Of a stretch of 64,000 nt of DNA, positions 42,735 through 52,316 are shown piece by piece (the first letter of the stretch is position 1; the number at the start of each line of letters is the position of its first letter). Under the pieces are notes generated by a model. The model was given only the letters and a program-made list of their open reading frames with translations. It searched no databases and had not been told where the DNA came from. This DNA is from ZC4RG35 sp040878345 (GTDB taxonomy: Bacteria; Actinomycetota; Acidimicrobiia; Spongiisociales; ZC4RG35): positions 1 to 64,000 of the forward strand of contig JBBDML010000005.1 in NCBI GenBank assembly GCA_040878345.1, read 5' to 3'. The position numbers and the translations under genes were made by a program.

Positions 42735-44816
42735 TCAGCCATCCAGAACCTGGCCGATGCCGGCGACCACCCGATCGACATCGATCAACGCATGCTTCTC
42801 GATGGCGAACTGCGGCCATGGGACGTCGTACCCGGTGACCCGCACCACCGGGCCCTTGAGGTCGTAGAGGGCCTTCTCGGCCACCACCGCAGCCACCTCG
42901 GCGGCGACCCCGGCCGAACCCTGGGGCTCCTGCACGAGGAGCAGACGACCGGTCTTCGCCACCGACTCGAGAACCGTCTCACGATCCCATGGGAACAGGG
43001 TTCGAAGATCGATCACTTCCACCGATGTCTCGACGGCGGCCGCCGCGGCCAGCGCCACCGGGACCATGCCCCCATAGGTGACCAGTGTCATGTCGTTCCC
43101 GGATCGGCGAAGCCGTGCTCGTCCGATGGGGATGGTGTAGCTCTCGACTGGGACCTGCTCCTTGCCTGCCCTGTAGAGCACCTTCGGCTCCAAGAAGATC
43201 ACGGGGTCATCACCCTGCAATGCCGCAGCGAGGAGCCCTTTGGCATCCGTGGCGGTCGACGGGCAGATCACAACCAGGCCAGGGGCGTGGACGAAATAGG
43301 CCTCGGGGGAATCACAGTGATGCTCGTGGGCTCCGATCCCGGCGCCATTGGGGAATCGCACCACGACTGGCATCGATGAGGTTCCACGGGTGCGGAAGCG
43401 ATAGCGCCCGAGATGACTCACGATCTGGTCGAAGGCGGGGTAGACGAAACCCTCGAACTGGATCTCGGCGATGGGGCGGGCCCCGGCGAGGGCCATGCCG
43501 ACCGCGGCGCCAATGATCCCTGACTCGTTGAGGGGGGTGTCGATCACGCGTTCTGCGCCGAATGCGTCGAGTAGGCCCTCGGTGATCCGGAACACTCCGC
43601 CGGCCACCGCCACGTCCTCGCCTAGGAGGATGGTGCAGGAGTCGGCCTCCATGCCTTGATAGAGGGCGGCGTTGATCGCCTCGGCCATGTTCATCGTCTC
43701 ACGGGGGCCTTCAGGCAGCGTGTCCTGGCCTATTTGCCAGACGTCTTCCTCGGCGAACCGGGTCTCGGTCTCGCCGTGAGCCCGTTGCATTCCATGGAGT
43801 TGCTCGACGACGTGGGCCGGGATTCGATGGAAGCCATGCCTCACCGCATCGTCGCGGCCGGGGAGAGGTAGGGCCTCGATGGCCGTGATGGCGGCGCTGA
43901 CCGAGTCGGTGACCTCCATCGCCACCTTCTCCCCGGTGCGCTCGTCCCACTCGCCCCGGCTCTCGAGGAAACGACGCAGACGCTCGATCGGGTCCTTTTC
44001 CCTCCAGCGGTCGACCTCGTCGTCGGAGCGGTACAGGCTGGGATCGTCGGCTGTGGCGTGGGGCCCGTATCTGTAGGTCATCGCCTCGATGAGTGTCGGC
44101 CCCAGGCCGTTGCGGGCCTTCTCCACGGCTCTCCTGGTGGCAAGGTACACCGCCACCGGGTCCATGCCGTCGACCCTGACCCCCTCGAACCCGTAGGCCG
44201 CCGCCTTCTGGGCGATGGTCTCCGAAGCTGTTTGCCGTTCATACGGGACCGAGATGGCATAGAGGTTGTTGGCACAGATGAAGACGGTCGGTGTCTTCCA
44301 CACCCCGGCGAAGTTCATCCCCGAGTGGAAATCGACCTCAGAGGTGGCGCCGTCACCGAAGTAGGCCGCGGTCACGGTCGACTCACCGCGCATCCGGGTG
44401 ACGTAGGAGTAGCCGACCGCATGGGGAAGCTGGCTGGCGATGGGGACGGTGACGATTCCGGTCCGGTACTTCTCCATGTCCCAGCCTGAGTTGGGCAAAC
44501 CCTTCCAGTAAGCGAGAAGGACCTCCATAGGGAGGCCCCGCGTTATCTGGACCCCATGCTCCCTGTAGGAGGGAAAGACGAAGTCGTTCGGCTCCAGGGC
44601 GAGGGCGGAACCGATCTGCACCGCTTCCTGGCCTTCGAGCATGGCATAGGTCCCGATCCGCCCCTGCCGCTGAAGCGCCAACATGCGCCGGTCCAATTCG
44701 CGGGCCAGCACCATGTTGCGGTACATCGCCTGGTACAGCTCCGGTTCGAGCATCGGGTCGTCACCGACCAAATCGCCCCGGGCGTCGATGACCGCCAGTG
44801 TCTCGAACTCGGTCAT
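42735..44816 (-). CDS. Fused alpha/beta E1 component of a 2-oxoacid dehydrogenase
   Basis: The 693-residue protein joins the two E1 subunits in one chain. The alpha part (1-about 330) has RMLALQRQGRIGTYAMLEGQ and the thiamine diphosphate motif GDGATSEVDFHSGMNFAGVW to CANN. The beta part (about 365-693) has GEDVAVAGGVFRITEGLLDA, DTPLNESGIIGAAVGMALAG and HEHHCDSPEAYFVHAPGL. The pattern is closest to branched-chain 2-oxoacid or pyruvate dehydrogenase E1. The E2 and E3 partners are not nearby. The gene is divergent from hisC. Confidence 0.9.
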   Translation of the reverse strand: MTEFETLAVIDARGDLVGDDPMLEPELYQAMYRNMVLARELDRRMLALQRQGRIGTYAMLEGQEAVQIGSALALEPNDFVFPSYREHGVQITRGLPMEVLLAYWKGLPNSGWDMEKYRTGIVTVPIASQLPHAVGYSYVTRMRGESTVTAAYFGDGATSEVDFHSGMNFAGVWKTPTVFICANNLYAISVPYERQTASETIAQKAAAYGFEGVRVDGMDPVAVYLATRRAVEKARNGLGPTLIEAMTYRYGPHATADDPSLYRSDDEVDRWREKDPIERLRRFLESRGEWDERTGEKVAMEVTDSVSAAITAIEALPLPGRDDAVRHGFHRIPAHVVEQLHGMQRAHGETETRFAEEDVWQIGQDTLPEGPRETMNMAEAINAALYQGMEADSCTILLGEDVAVAGGVFRITEGLLDAFGAERVIDTPLNESGIIGAAVGMALAGARPIAEIQFEGFVYPAFDQIVSHLGRYRFRTRGTSSMPVVVRFPNGAGIGAHEHHCDSPEAYFVHAPGLVVICPSTATDAKGLLAAALQGDDPVIFLEPKVLYRAGKEQVPVESYTIPIGRARLRRSGNDMTLVTYGGMVPVALAAAAAVETSVEVIDLRTLFPWDRETVLESVAKTGRLLLVQEPQGSAGVAAEVAAVVAEKALYDLKGPVVRVTGYDVPWPQFAIEKHALIDVDRVVAGIGQVLDG

Positions 44817-44875
44817 TGGGGTCGAAGTCTGGCACAGTGGCCGGCTCGCTGATGGGGAAGGGCTAACTTGCGGTG

Positions 44876-45970
44876 ATGCCCATCCTCAGACCCGAGATCG
44901 CCGCTCTCAGGCCCTATGAGGTGGGTCGGCCCATCGACGAAGTGGTGCGCGCGCACGGCATCAACCCTGCTGACGTGGCGAGGTTGACCGCGAATGAGAG
45001 TCCTGAGGGGCCATTCCCGGGTGTCGCCGAAGCGGTGTTGGAGGCGCTCCATCTCTCCAATCGTTACCCGGACAACGACGCTCTCGACTTGACGCGGGCC
45101 CTGGCCGGTGAGCTAGGCGTGTCACAACCGAACTTGATGATGGGCAACGGGAGCGTGGCCCTCATCGCCGAGATGACAGCCGCGGTCGGTGGGCCCGGGA
45201 CCAATGTGGTCTATGCCTGGCCGAGCTTCGTCATGTACCGATTCGGCGCCATCTGGGCCGGGAGCAGCTACACCGAGGTCCCGCTCGATCAGGCCTTTTC
45301 GCTGGATCTCGATGCCTTGCAGGCCGCCATCGACGATGAGACCCGGGTCGTGTTCCTCTGCAACCCCAACAATCCGACGGGCACGATAAAGACGGCCGAT
45401 GAGATCGAGGCCTTCGCCAGGTCGGTTCCCAGGTCGGTCCTGGTGTTGATCGACGAGGCCTACCACGACTTCGTCGACGACCCACGGTACCGGTCAGCTA
45501 TCCCATGGTGTGTCGAGACGGACAATGTCGTGGTGCTGCGTACCTTCTCCAAGGTCTACGCATTGGCCGCCCACCGCATCGGATACGCAGTGGGTCGTGC
45601 CTCGACTCTCATCGAGCTGCGCAAGATCCAGGCTCCGCTGACCGTCAACCGGGTCGCCCAGGCTGCGGCGCTGGCCTCATTGGGCCAACCAGAGGAGGTC
45701 GCCAGGAGGGTCGCCGACAATGCCGCTGCCCGTCATCATCTGGTTGGGGCGTTGGGGGAGCGTGGGCTCGAGCAGGCAGAGAGTCACACCAACTTCATCT
45801 ACTTTCGGATGCCCTGGGAAGACTCGGCTGCGATTTCCGACGAGTTCACCAAGAGAGGTGTGATCATTCGACCCATGTCTCGTGGCTGGATGCGGGTGTC
45901 GGTCGGCTCCACTCTCGACAACAGACGCTTCGTCGGGGCACTCGATGAGGTGCTGTCAGGAATGACCTGA
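44876..45970 (+). CDS. hisC: Histidinol-phosphate aminotransferase
   Basis: The 364-residue fold-type I aminotransferase has the HisC start LRPYEVGRPIDEV, substrate words NESPEGP, the NPNNPTGTI loop, DEAYHDFV, the PLP lysine in RTFSKVYALAAHRIGYAVG, and a final HTNFIYF and GVIIRPM. It transfers the amino group in histidine synthesis, and many homologues also act on aromatic amino acids. Start ATG 44876 is one codon after GTG 44873. No other his genes are in the window. Confidence 0.9.
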   Translation: MPILRPEIAALRPYEVGRPIDEVVRAHGINPADVARLTANESPEGPFPGVAEAVLEALHLSNRYPDNDALDLTRALAGELGVSQPNLMMGNGSVALIAEMTAAVGGPGTNVVYAWPSFVMYRFGAIWAGSSYTEVPLDQAFSLDLDALQAAIDDETRVVFLCNPNNPTGTIKTADEIEAFARSVPRSVLVLIDEAYHDFVDDPRYRSAIPWCVETDNVVVLRTFSKVYALAAHRIGYAVGRASTLIELRKIQAPLTVNRVAQAAALASLGQPEEVARRVADNAAARHHLVGALGERGLEQAESHTNFIYFRMPWEDSAAISDEFTKRGVIIRPMSRGWMRVSVGSTLDNRRFVGALDEVLSGMT

Positions 45971-46053
45971 ACCGATCGGGGAATGGACCGATCGTCCCCT
46001 TCACCCAGACCGGCACCTTGACGACAATCGACCGCTGGTGAGGGAACCCTGAC

Positions 46054-47040
46054 ATGGATGCATCCAGGATCGCGAAGGAGGCAACGAGACTCCTCCCCTT
46101 CGCCCAACGTGTGTTGAGGCGGTACCGGTTGGTTACTCGCGAGGTCGAGCATCTGGCGACCCACTCCAATGTCATGTTCCGGGTGATCACAGAAGCCGGG
46201 GGCCAATTGGTACTCAGAGTGGGATCGCCGCACGGCAACACCAGGTCGAACATCGAGTACGAAGTCGCCTGGCTCGACGCCCTCAACAAGGAAACCGACC
46301 TCGACGTGGTGCGACCGATCCCCACGGCCGGGGGCGCCCTCATCGTCGACGAGTACGACCCCGATCTCGGCAAGGAACGTCCCTGCGTCCTCTTCACCTG
46401 GGTCCCCGGTGCGCCTCTGGGCGATGGCGCGGGCACTTTCGGATACCGTCTCCTCGGCCAGATGTCGGCGGCGCTGCAAGCACACGGACGGACCTGGCAG
46501 CCGGAGCGGCCAGAGGGTATGAGACGCTGGGACCGGGTTTTCTACTATGGGGCCGAGGTGGACCCGGTTGTCATCGCCAGCCCCGAGTTCGAGCATCTAT
46601 TCGAACGTGGGCGTCGACGGGTGATATCCCGAGCGGGTCAACTGGCTGAGACCACGATCAGTGAGTCGTGGATGGTTGGGAGCCCGCAGGTGGTTCACGG
46701 GGATCTGCACGAATGGAACGTGCACGTGGTGGCGAGCCGGATCCATGCCTTCGACTTCGAGGACACGATGCTCGCCCTCCCCGCCCAGGACGTCGCCATC
46801 AGCCTCTACCACTCGAGAACCGCTGACAAACGCGCCGATATCAGGAGCGCCTTCAGACGGGGTTTTGAGACGGTGGGTGTCTGGCCGATACAGGACGACT
46901 CACAGCTCGACGGGTTCCACGCCGCCCGTCAGATCATGCTGATGAACTATGCAGCGAGGGCCCTGCCGATGAGGGAGGCTGCCGAGTTCATCGACAATGT
47001 GATGCCTTGGCTCGAGGCGTACGTCCGCCGCTACGGCTGA
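46054..47040 (+). CDS. Aminoglycoside-phosphotransferase-like kinase (APH family)
   Basis: The 328-residue protein has the APH/ChoK-type catalytic loop VVHGDLHEWNVHV (HGDLHxxN) and the metal motif AFDFEDTMLALPAQDVAI, plus an N-lobe lysine-like ATP site (YRLVTREVEHLATHSNVMFR, VLRVGSP). Such proteins phosphorylate small alcohols or homoserine-like groups. The next gene begins 2 bases later (PRT), so the two are likely coexpressed. The substrate cannot be inferred. Confidence 0.8.
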   Translation: MDASRIAKEATRLLPFAQRVLRRYRLVTREVEHLATHSNVMFRVITEAGGQLVLRVGSPHGNTRSNIEYEVAWLDALNKETDLDVVRPIPTAGGALIVDEYDPDLGKERPCVLFTWVPGAPLGDGAGTFGYRLLGQMSAALQAHGRTWQPERPEGMRRWDRVFYYGAEVDPVVIASPEFEHLFERGRRRVISRAGQLAETTISESWMVGSPQVVHGDLHEWNVHVVASRIHAFDFEDTMLALPAQDVAISLYHSRTADKRADIRSAFRRGFETVGVWPIQDDSQLDGFHAARQIMLMNYAARALPMREAAEFIDNVMPWLEAYVRRYG

Positions 47041-47041
47041 G

Positions 47042-47680
47042 ATGAGGTTTGACGACCGCCGACAGGCAGGAGTCGCGTTAGGGGAGCGTCTCGAGGAGTT
47101 GGGTCCCCACCGCCCATTGGTCCTCGCCCTGCCCCGGGGCGGGGTCCCCGTCGGCTACGAGGTGGCCCGGGCCCTCGAGTGTGATTTGGACGTCCTCTTG
47201 GTGCGGAAGATCGGAGTGCCATGGCAACCAGAGCTCGCCATGGGGGCTGCTGCTGAAGGTGGGGTTGTGATTCGCAACCAGGTCATCCTCGATCTGGCCG
47301 GTGTCGACGAGTCGGCATTCCAACTCGCCCTGGCTGAGGCGTCGGCGACGCTGGCCCGAAGGGCGAGCCTATACCGCGAGGATCACCCGCCGATCGACCC
47401 GGTGGATCGCACCGCCCTCGTGGTCGATGATGGCCTGGCGACGGGGGCGACGGCGCTCGCCGCGGTGGAGTCACTCAGGGCTCGCGGAGCCGGTGAGGTG
47501 TGGATCTGTGTTCCCGTGGCTCCCGCCGACACAGTTCGGGCCATGGAGACCGTTGCCGACCGGGTCGTGGTTCTCCACGTGCCGAAACGATTCAATGCAG
47601 TCGGCGCTTGGTACCGGGACTTTGCTCAGACCGACGACGACCAGGTCAGGGCCCTCCTCTCCAGATCCCGGCTACGGTGA
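47042..47680 (+). CDS. Phosphoribosyltransferase
   Basis: The 212-residue protein of the predicted type I PRTase group has the PRPP motif ALVVDDGLATGATALA, the N-terminal LPRGGVPVGYEVARAL and VRKIGVPWQPELAMGA. It resembles the group often found alone or fused to dienelactone hydrolase. The ribosome binding site is internal to the previous gene end. The substrate base is unknown. Confidence 0.85.
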   Translation: MRFDDRRQAGVALGERLEELGPHRPLVLALPRGGVPVGYEVARALECDLDVLLVRKIGVPWQPELAMGAAAEGGVVIRNQVILDLAGVDESAFQLALAEASATLARRASLYREDHPPIDPVDRTALVVDDGLATGATALAAVESLRARGAGEVWICVPVAPADTVRAMETVADRVVVLHVPKRFNAVGAWYRDFAQTDDDQVRALLSRSRLR

Positions 47681-47706
47681 CGCGATTCGTCGAGACAGGA
47701 GCTGAG

Positions 47707-48114
47707 ATGGCCGATTTGGAGAAGTTCTGCATCGTCGAGGGTGACCTGAGCATGAACGTGATCGGGGCGACACCGGCGGGCATGCGCATCGACTTCCCGT
47801 TCACCGGGACGGCGACCGGTCCCCATTGGCAAGGCGCTCGGCCGGTCAGTGGTGTCGATTACGTGACCGTGCGAGCCGACGGGAACATGGACCTGGACAT
47901 CCACGGGGTCATCGGCGAGAAGCGCGAGAAGGTGGCTTACCGAGCGATCGGCGTTTCGATCGCCAATCCGGATGGCTCGGCGGGCCCCAAGGAGTTGCTC
48001 ACCTTCCAGACCGCCATCCCGGAGCTCACCTGGCTCAACGACGAGGTTGGCGTGGCCTTCGGCTCGGGAGCCGCAGGGAAGATCAACCTCGAGATCTTCC
48101 TGATCAAGCCCTGA
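47707..48114 (+). CDS. DUF3237-like protein
   Basis: The 135-residue beta-rich protein starts at ATG 47707 with CAGGAG before it. The core GTATGPHWQGARPVSGVDYV and TVRADGNMDLDIHGVI matches the DUF3237 pattern, a small barrel family of unknown role. Codon use is normal. It follows the phosphoribosyltransferase by 26 bases and may be in the same transcript. Confidence 0.7.
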   Translation: MADLEKFCIVEGDLSMNVIGATPAGMRIDFPFTGTATGPHWQGARPVSGVDYVTVRADGNMDLDIHGVIGEKREKVAYRAIGVSIANPDGSAGPKELLTFQTAIPELTWLNDEVGVAFGSGAAGKINLEIFLIKP

Positions 48115-48123
48115 GGCGTCTCC

Positions 48124-48903
48124 TCAACGGACACCTCGGAAGTCGGCCTTGCGTTTCTCGAGGAAGGCGTTCACCCCCTCGAGGTGCTCCGGGGTCCTCC
48201 CCAGACGGCCCTGTTGCTCCTTCTCGGCGGAGATCGCCTCGTGGAATGACGAGCCGGCGGCGTCCCGCAGCAGCCGTCGGGTGCCGACCAATGACTCGGG
48301 GACCAGGTCAGCGAGCCCGGCGGCAACCTGGATCGAGGCCTCGAGCAGCCCCTCTTCGGGGGCGATCTGGGCGCACAAACCCAGTCGAAGCGCTTCCTCG
48401 GCGCCTATTCGACGGTTGGTCAACGTGATCTCGAGGGCGCGCGACACCCCGACCATGTGAGGGAGCCACCAGGTCGTGCCCGAGTCCGGGACCAAACCGA
48501 TGGCGGTGAATGCCGAGGTGAGAAAAGCCGAATCAGCCATGAGACGGAGGTCACAGGCCAGCGCCACACCCAGCCCGGCCCCCGCTGCCACGCCATTGAC
48601 CGCGGCCACCGTGGGGACCGGGCAGTCGAGGATTGCCTGGATCATGGGGTGGAAGACACGGTCGAGGTGTGCGGAGAGATCGGGCCCACCCCTCCGGTAG
48701 TCGTCCGCGAGCGAGGCCAGGTCGGCGCCCGAGCAGAAGGCCCGCCCGGCACCGGTGACCACCACCGCCCTGGCTTCGCCGCCCGCCCGCCCGAGTGACT
48801 CGATCGCCGCGGCCGAGAGCGTGGCCTCAATGGCGTTGAATCTGTCGGGTCGGTTCAGGGTGACCAGCGCCACGTCACCCCTCAGTTGATACTCCACGCT
48901 CAT
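48124..48903 (-). CDS. Enoyl-CoA hydratase/isomerase family protein
   Basis: The 259-residue crotonase-fold protein has VVVTGAGRAFCSGADLASLA (oxyanion hole) and PTVAAVNGVAAGAGLGVALA, with the second catalytic acid region in SAFTAIGLVPDSGTTWWLPH. The acid in the latter (PDSG) is typical of PaaG/Ech-like enzymes of the degradation type. It acts on enoyl-CoA in fatty-acid or phenylacetate-like routes. It is a single gene, convergent with the DUF3237 gene. Confidence 0.88.
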   Translation of the reverse strand: MSVEYQLRGDVALVTLNRPDRFNAIEATLSAAAIESLGRAGGEARAVVVTGAGRAFCSGADLASLADDYRRGGPDLSAHLDRVFHPMIQAILDCPVPTVAAVNGVAAGAGLGVALACDLRLMADSAFLTSAFTAIGLVPDSGTTWWLPHMVGVSRALEITLTNRRIGAEEALRLGLCAQIAPEEGLLEASIQVAAGLADLVPESLVGTRRLLRDAAGSSFHEAISAEKEQQGRLGRTPEHLEGVNAFLEKRKADFRGVR

Positions 48904-49029
48904 TCAGGCTCTCCGGCTCGCGAATCGTAAATGTCACGAAACACCGGGGTTATCGGGGTTCCGGCCTATCGTTAACCGTCATTGTCGCAGCAGAGCGCGG
49001 CGAAGACTCATCGACCCAAAGGAGGGGCC

Positions 49030-49323
49030 GTGAATAAAACCGAGATGGCGGACAAGCTCGCCAAGCAGGCGGACATCTCAAAGGCGAAGGCCGCCGATAT
49101 CGTGGAGATCATCTTCTCGACCAAATCCGGCGAAGGAATCATTGCCGTCGAACTCGACGCCGGGCGCAAGGTGAACATCACCGGCTTCGGCAACTTCAGC
49201 ACCAGGTCCCGCGCGGCCCGTCAGGGACGCAACCCGGCTACCGGGGCCACCATCATGATCCCGGCCAAGGAGTACGCCCACTTCGCACCGGCCAAGGGGC
49301 TCAAGGACCGCGTCTCGATGTAA
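49030..49323 (+). CDS. HU-family DNA-binding protein
   Basis: From GTG 49030 (AAAGGAGGGG just upstream) the product is 97 residues; an earlier ATG at 48982 would add 16 residues without match. It shows HU features: MNKTEMADKLAKQADISKAK, GEGIIAVELDAGRKVNITGF, GNFSTRSRAARQGRNPATGA and TIMIPAKEYAHFAPAKGLK. It bends DNA and shapes the nucleoid. No Lys-rich tail is present, unlike mycobacterial HupB. A hairpin terminator follows directly. Confidence 0.93.
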   Translation: MNKTEMADKLAKQADISKAKAADIVEIIFSTKSGEGIIAVELDAGRKVNITGFGNFSTRSRAARQGRNPATGATIMIPAKEYAHFAPAKGLKDRVSM

Positions 49324-49340
49324 GGCTCCCAGAGCCGTTC

Positions 49341-49368
49341 GACCGAGGGGCCTTTGGGCCCCTCGGTC
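49341..49368 (+). terminator. Hairpin terminator after the HU gene
   Basis: GACCGAGGGGCC (49341-49352) and GGCCCCTCGGTC (49357-49368) form a perfect 12-base stem with loop TTTG, 17 bases after the HU stop. Confidence 0.8.
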
Positions 49369-49412
49369 ATTCCTGAATCCTTGTGACCGGCCGCCGTTAG
49401 CGTGAGCGGGTG

Positions 49413-50201
49413 ATGATCTCCGAACTGTGGCGTGCACCAGTGCCCATCGCCCACCGGGGGAGCCGCTATCTGTGGCCGGAGAACACGATGATCGCATTCG
49501 AGGGAGCAGTAGGGATGGGTTACTCCCACGTCGAGACCGATCTCCGCATGACCTGCGATGGGGTCCTGGTCTGCCTCCACGACAGCACGGTGGATCGGAC
49601 CACGGATGGCCGCGGCCCGGTTGCGGGGATGAGCTTCGCCGAGGTCTCCGGGCTCGATGCCGGGTTCCGTCACGCCGGAGCCGATGGATTTCCCTTCCGG
49701 CGCCGTGGGATCGGTGTCCCCCGTTTCGAGGACCTGGTCACCGGGTTTCCCTCGTTGCGGGTGGTCGTCGACCTGAAGGCTGACGGGATGGCCAAGGCCC
49801 TGGGCGGGCTCATCGACCTCCATGGTCTACATGATCGGGTCATCGTCGGCTCCTACCATGACCGTCGGATCGATGAGTTGCGACGGGAGACCGGTGGCGG
49901 GGTGGCCACTTCAACGGGGTCCGCCCTCACCCGGATGTGGCTGGTTGCATCGCGGTTGGGGAGGGCCGCTGCCGGCAACGCCTCGGCCCTTCAGGTCCCA
50001 ACCCAGATCCGAGGTATGCGAGTGGTCGACGAGAGACTCGTCCGTGCCGCCCATCGGTGGGGTTTGCAGGTGCATGCCTGGACGGTCAATCAACCAAGTG
50101 AGATGACGAGGCTCCTCGACATGGGTGTCGACGGTTTGGTGACCGATCGGCCCGACCTGTTGAGAGAGATCCTGATCGAGAGGGCGGAGTGGCCAGCATG
50201 A
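49413..50201 (+). CDS. Glycerophosphodiester phosphodiesterase family protein
   Basis: The 262-residue TIM-barrel protein has the GDPD start PIAHRGSRYLWPENTMIAFE, the metal and catalytic words YSHVETDLRMTCDGVLVCLH (with HD), and the later VVDLKADGMAK and HAWTVNQPSEMTRLLDMGVD GLVTDRP. It hydrolyses glycerophosphodiesters to glycerol 3-phosphate and an alcohol. There is no signal peptide, so it is cytoplasmic (UgpQ-like). GTG 49410 is one codon upstream. Its end overlaps the next gene. Confidence 0.9.
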   Translation: MISELWRAPVPIAHRGSRYLWPENTMIAFEGAVGMGYSHVETDLRMTCDGVLVCLHDSTVDRTTDGRGPVAGMSFAEVSGLDAGFRHAGADGFPFRRRGIGVPRFEDLVTGFPSLRVVVDLKADGMAKALGGLIDLHGLHDRVIVGSYHDRRIDELRRETGGGVATSTGSALTRMWLVASRLGRAAAGNASALQVPTQIRGMRVVDERLVRAAHRWGLQVHAWTVNQPSEMTRLLDMGVDGLVTDRPDLLREILIERAEWPA

Positions 50202-50722
50202 CCATGGTTCTCGCGGCGTTGATCGCCGCCGTCCAGCTGGGCGGTGCCTTTGGCTCGGCAACGGCCTCCACGGTCAGCCTGGGCGCGACTTCGATGATCG
50301 TCGATCTCGAGGTCGAGGTCACTGTCGAGGCTCAGTCGGTGGTCGCACATCTCTCGATCGACGATGACGTCGTCGTCCTGCCGCTCCTGGAACGCGGCGA
50401 GGGGGTCTACGGGCTGACGACCGAGCTCTCATTGAAGAACTACGTGGTGGTGTTCGAGGTTCTGGGCGAGGAAGGCTCGCTTTCTTCGCCGGCGACCCTG
50501 ACCCAGCTGGGTGCCGAGCTCTCGGTGGGCCCGGATGACGTCGAGGAGGAGCCGCTCAGTGATGACACCACCCGCTGGGGTTGGCTGGGCCTGGCTCTGG
50601 GGGCGGCATCGCTCTCTTTGCTCGCTTTCTGGGTCCTCGGTGATCGTGACGGCCGGGGCCGTGGTCGGCGAGTCGCGTCTGGAACGGCTGACGACGAGGG
50701 GGCTAGTCCTTCGGGGGAATAG
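50198..50722 (+). CDS. Single-pass secreted/membrane protein
   Basis: The product (174 residues from ATG 50198, or 177 from GTG 50189) has a signal-like N-terminus (MVLAALIAAVQLGGAFGSAT), a beta-rich outside domain (about 25-125), one membrane segment (WLGLALGAASLSLLAFWVLG) and a basic cytoplasmic tail. ATGA 50198-50201 overlaps the stop of the phosphodiesterase gene, so the two are coupled. I do not recognise the family. Type I membrane topology is predicted. Confidence 0.65.
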   Translation: MTMVLAALIAAVQLGGAFGSATASTVSLGATSMIVDLEVEVTVEAQSVVAHLSIDDDVVVLPLLERGEGVYGLTTELSLKNYVVVFEVLGEEGSLSSPATLTQLGAELSVGPDDVEEEPLSDDTTRWGWLGLALGAASLSLLAFWVLGDRDGRGRGRRVASGTADDEGASPSGE

Positions 50723-50727
50723 CGGGC

Positions 50728-51293
50728 ATGATCCGGTATGCCGAGGCATCGGACGCCGCCGGCCTCGCCGACGTCCATATCAGCTCCTGGCGGAGCGCGT
50801 ACCGGGGGATTTTCCCCGACTCCTTCCTCGATGGCCTCGACCTGCGAGGCGGAGTCAGTGGTTCGAGAGGCAATTGGCGGACGGCGCCGAGATCCTTGTC
50901 GCTGACGATGGGGAGGTCATCGGATTCTGTTGGGTCGGCAACAGTGATGACGATTCAAGGGGCGAAATCCATTCCATCTACGTCCAGCCCGATCATTGGG
51001 ATCGGGGTCATGGCCAGGCATTGCTTCTTCGAGCCGAAGCACACCTGGCGGCGATGGGGCACCATCTAGCATTTCTCCGGGTGCTCGAGGCAAACGGCAG
51101 AGGTCGCCGGATCTACGAGCGTCAAGGGTGGGGGCTCGGCACTGCCACCAAGGTGGAGGACATCGGGGCCACCCGGTCAAGGAGCTCCGCTGTGGAACAC
51201 GAAGCACAAGCCTTCAGCTATGTGGTCGCGGCCCGTGAGATGTCACTGCATCTCGCCCGGATATCTATCCAGCCTCCATCTGTGAGCCAATGA
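50728..51293 (+). pseudogene. GNAT acetyltransferase interrupted by a frameshift
   Basis: The start ATG 50728 gives MIRYAEASDAAGLADVHISS WRSAYRGIFP (read in pieces), a GNAT N-terminus, in one frame to about 50840. From about 50850 the family sequence goes on in the -1 (+2) frame: SQWFERQLADGAEILVADDG, IHSIYVQPDHWDRGHGQALL (acetyl-CoA loop) and VLEANGRGRRIYERQGWG. The stop is at 51293. One missing base between 50839 and 50851 explains it. Either the gene is newly broken or the base is an assembly error. Confidence 0.8.
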
Positions 51294-51527
51294 AGGCCGG
51301 AGACAGAAGGCTCCCACGCCCATTCGCGATGAAGGTTTCCGGGCCGGAATCGAGCTCTGGACCACACCGCGTTTGATTGGCGACTTCGGCTATTGGCGAC
51401 GATTCTCACCGACACCGATTGACGATATGGGGTGTAGGGTGCCGGTCAGTGGCTGCATAGAACTACTGACCAGGGAGACTGGCCCAATGAAGGGTGGCGG
51501 TAAGAGCACAGGCTGGCTCGGGTCGAC

Positions 51528-52316
51528 ATGAAAGCCGTCTATCTGCCGAACGATCGGGCATTCCTTCGCTACCTCGAGATACCGGGCGACGATCCACCTT
51601 TGCTTTGGCTCCATGGCTGGCAGTGCTCCTCGACCGGTGAGCTGCTCCCGGCCGCGGTTCAGGCACCATTGCGGCGGCGCCGTTCGCTCTTGGTTGACTT
51701 CCTCGGGCATGGGTACAGCGACAAGCCGATTGACTTCGCTTATGGCATCGAGGATCACGCGAGAACGATCATCGCCCTGATCGACGCTCTGGGATTGAGC
51801 CAATGCGGCTTGGTGGGTCACAGCATGGGCGGTAAGGTCGCCGTCCACGTTGCCACAGGCCGGCCCAGCCACGTATCGCTGCTCATCATGGCCGAATCGA
51901 ACATTGACGGTGGGGGGGAACCCCGTGGTGAGAGCGAGGAGCAGTTCATCGAGAGCGGCTTTGGCGAATTGATCAAGGCCCAGGCAATCGAAGCGGAAGC
52001 AGAGCCGGCGAGCCTGCGAGCCGCCCATCTTGGAATGACTCGGCTACTCGAGCCCCGCGCGACTTATCGCGAGGAAGTTTCCAGTCAACGTCGGACCGAC
52101 CCGTCCGTTCGGTCGCTCCTGAACAAGCTCAAGGTGCCCCGCTTCTTCCTCCAGGGGGAACTCAGCAATCCAGAGCCCGACCTACAACACGACCTTGAAG
52201 AGATGGGCGTCGGGTGGAAGATTGTCCCGAAAACGGGACACCCGATGGGATTGCAGAATCCAGAAGGGCTGGCGCAGGCCGTGGCCGATGCTCTGGCCGC
52301 GACCTGGCCCAAATAA
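51528..52316 (+). CDS. Alpha/beta hydrolase
   Basis: The 262-residue protein has LLWLHGWQCSS, DFLGHGYSDKP, the nucleophile elbow GLVGHSMGGKVA, and the final His in VPKTGHPMGLQNP, a standard alpha/beta hydrolase set. ATG 51528 follows GGGTCGAC without a strong ribosome site. The 234 bases before it hold no gene. The codon use and somewhat lower GC at its 5' end suggest it may be acquired. The substrate is unknown. Confidence 0.85.
   Translation: MKAVYLPNDRAFLRYLEIPGDDPPLLWLHGWQCSSTGELLPAAVQAPLRRRRSLLVDFLGHGYSDKPIDFAYGIEDHARTIIALIDALGLSQCGLVGHSMGGKVAVHVATGRPSHVSLLIMAESNIDGGGEPRGESEEQFIESGFGELIKAQAIEAEAEPASLRAAHLGMTRLLEPRATYREEVSSQRRTDPSVRSLLNKLKVPRFFLQGELSNPEPDLQHDLEEMGVGWKIVPKTGHPMGLQNPEGLAQAVADALAATWPK

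Noticed and set aside
42615..43379. 254-codon plus-strand frame opposite the E1 gene
   Set aside because: It is antisense to a complete thiamine-dependent E1 and has no family match.
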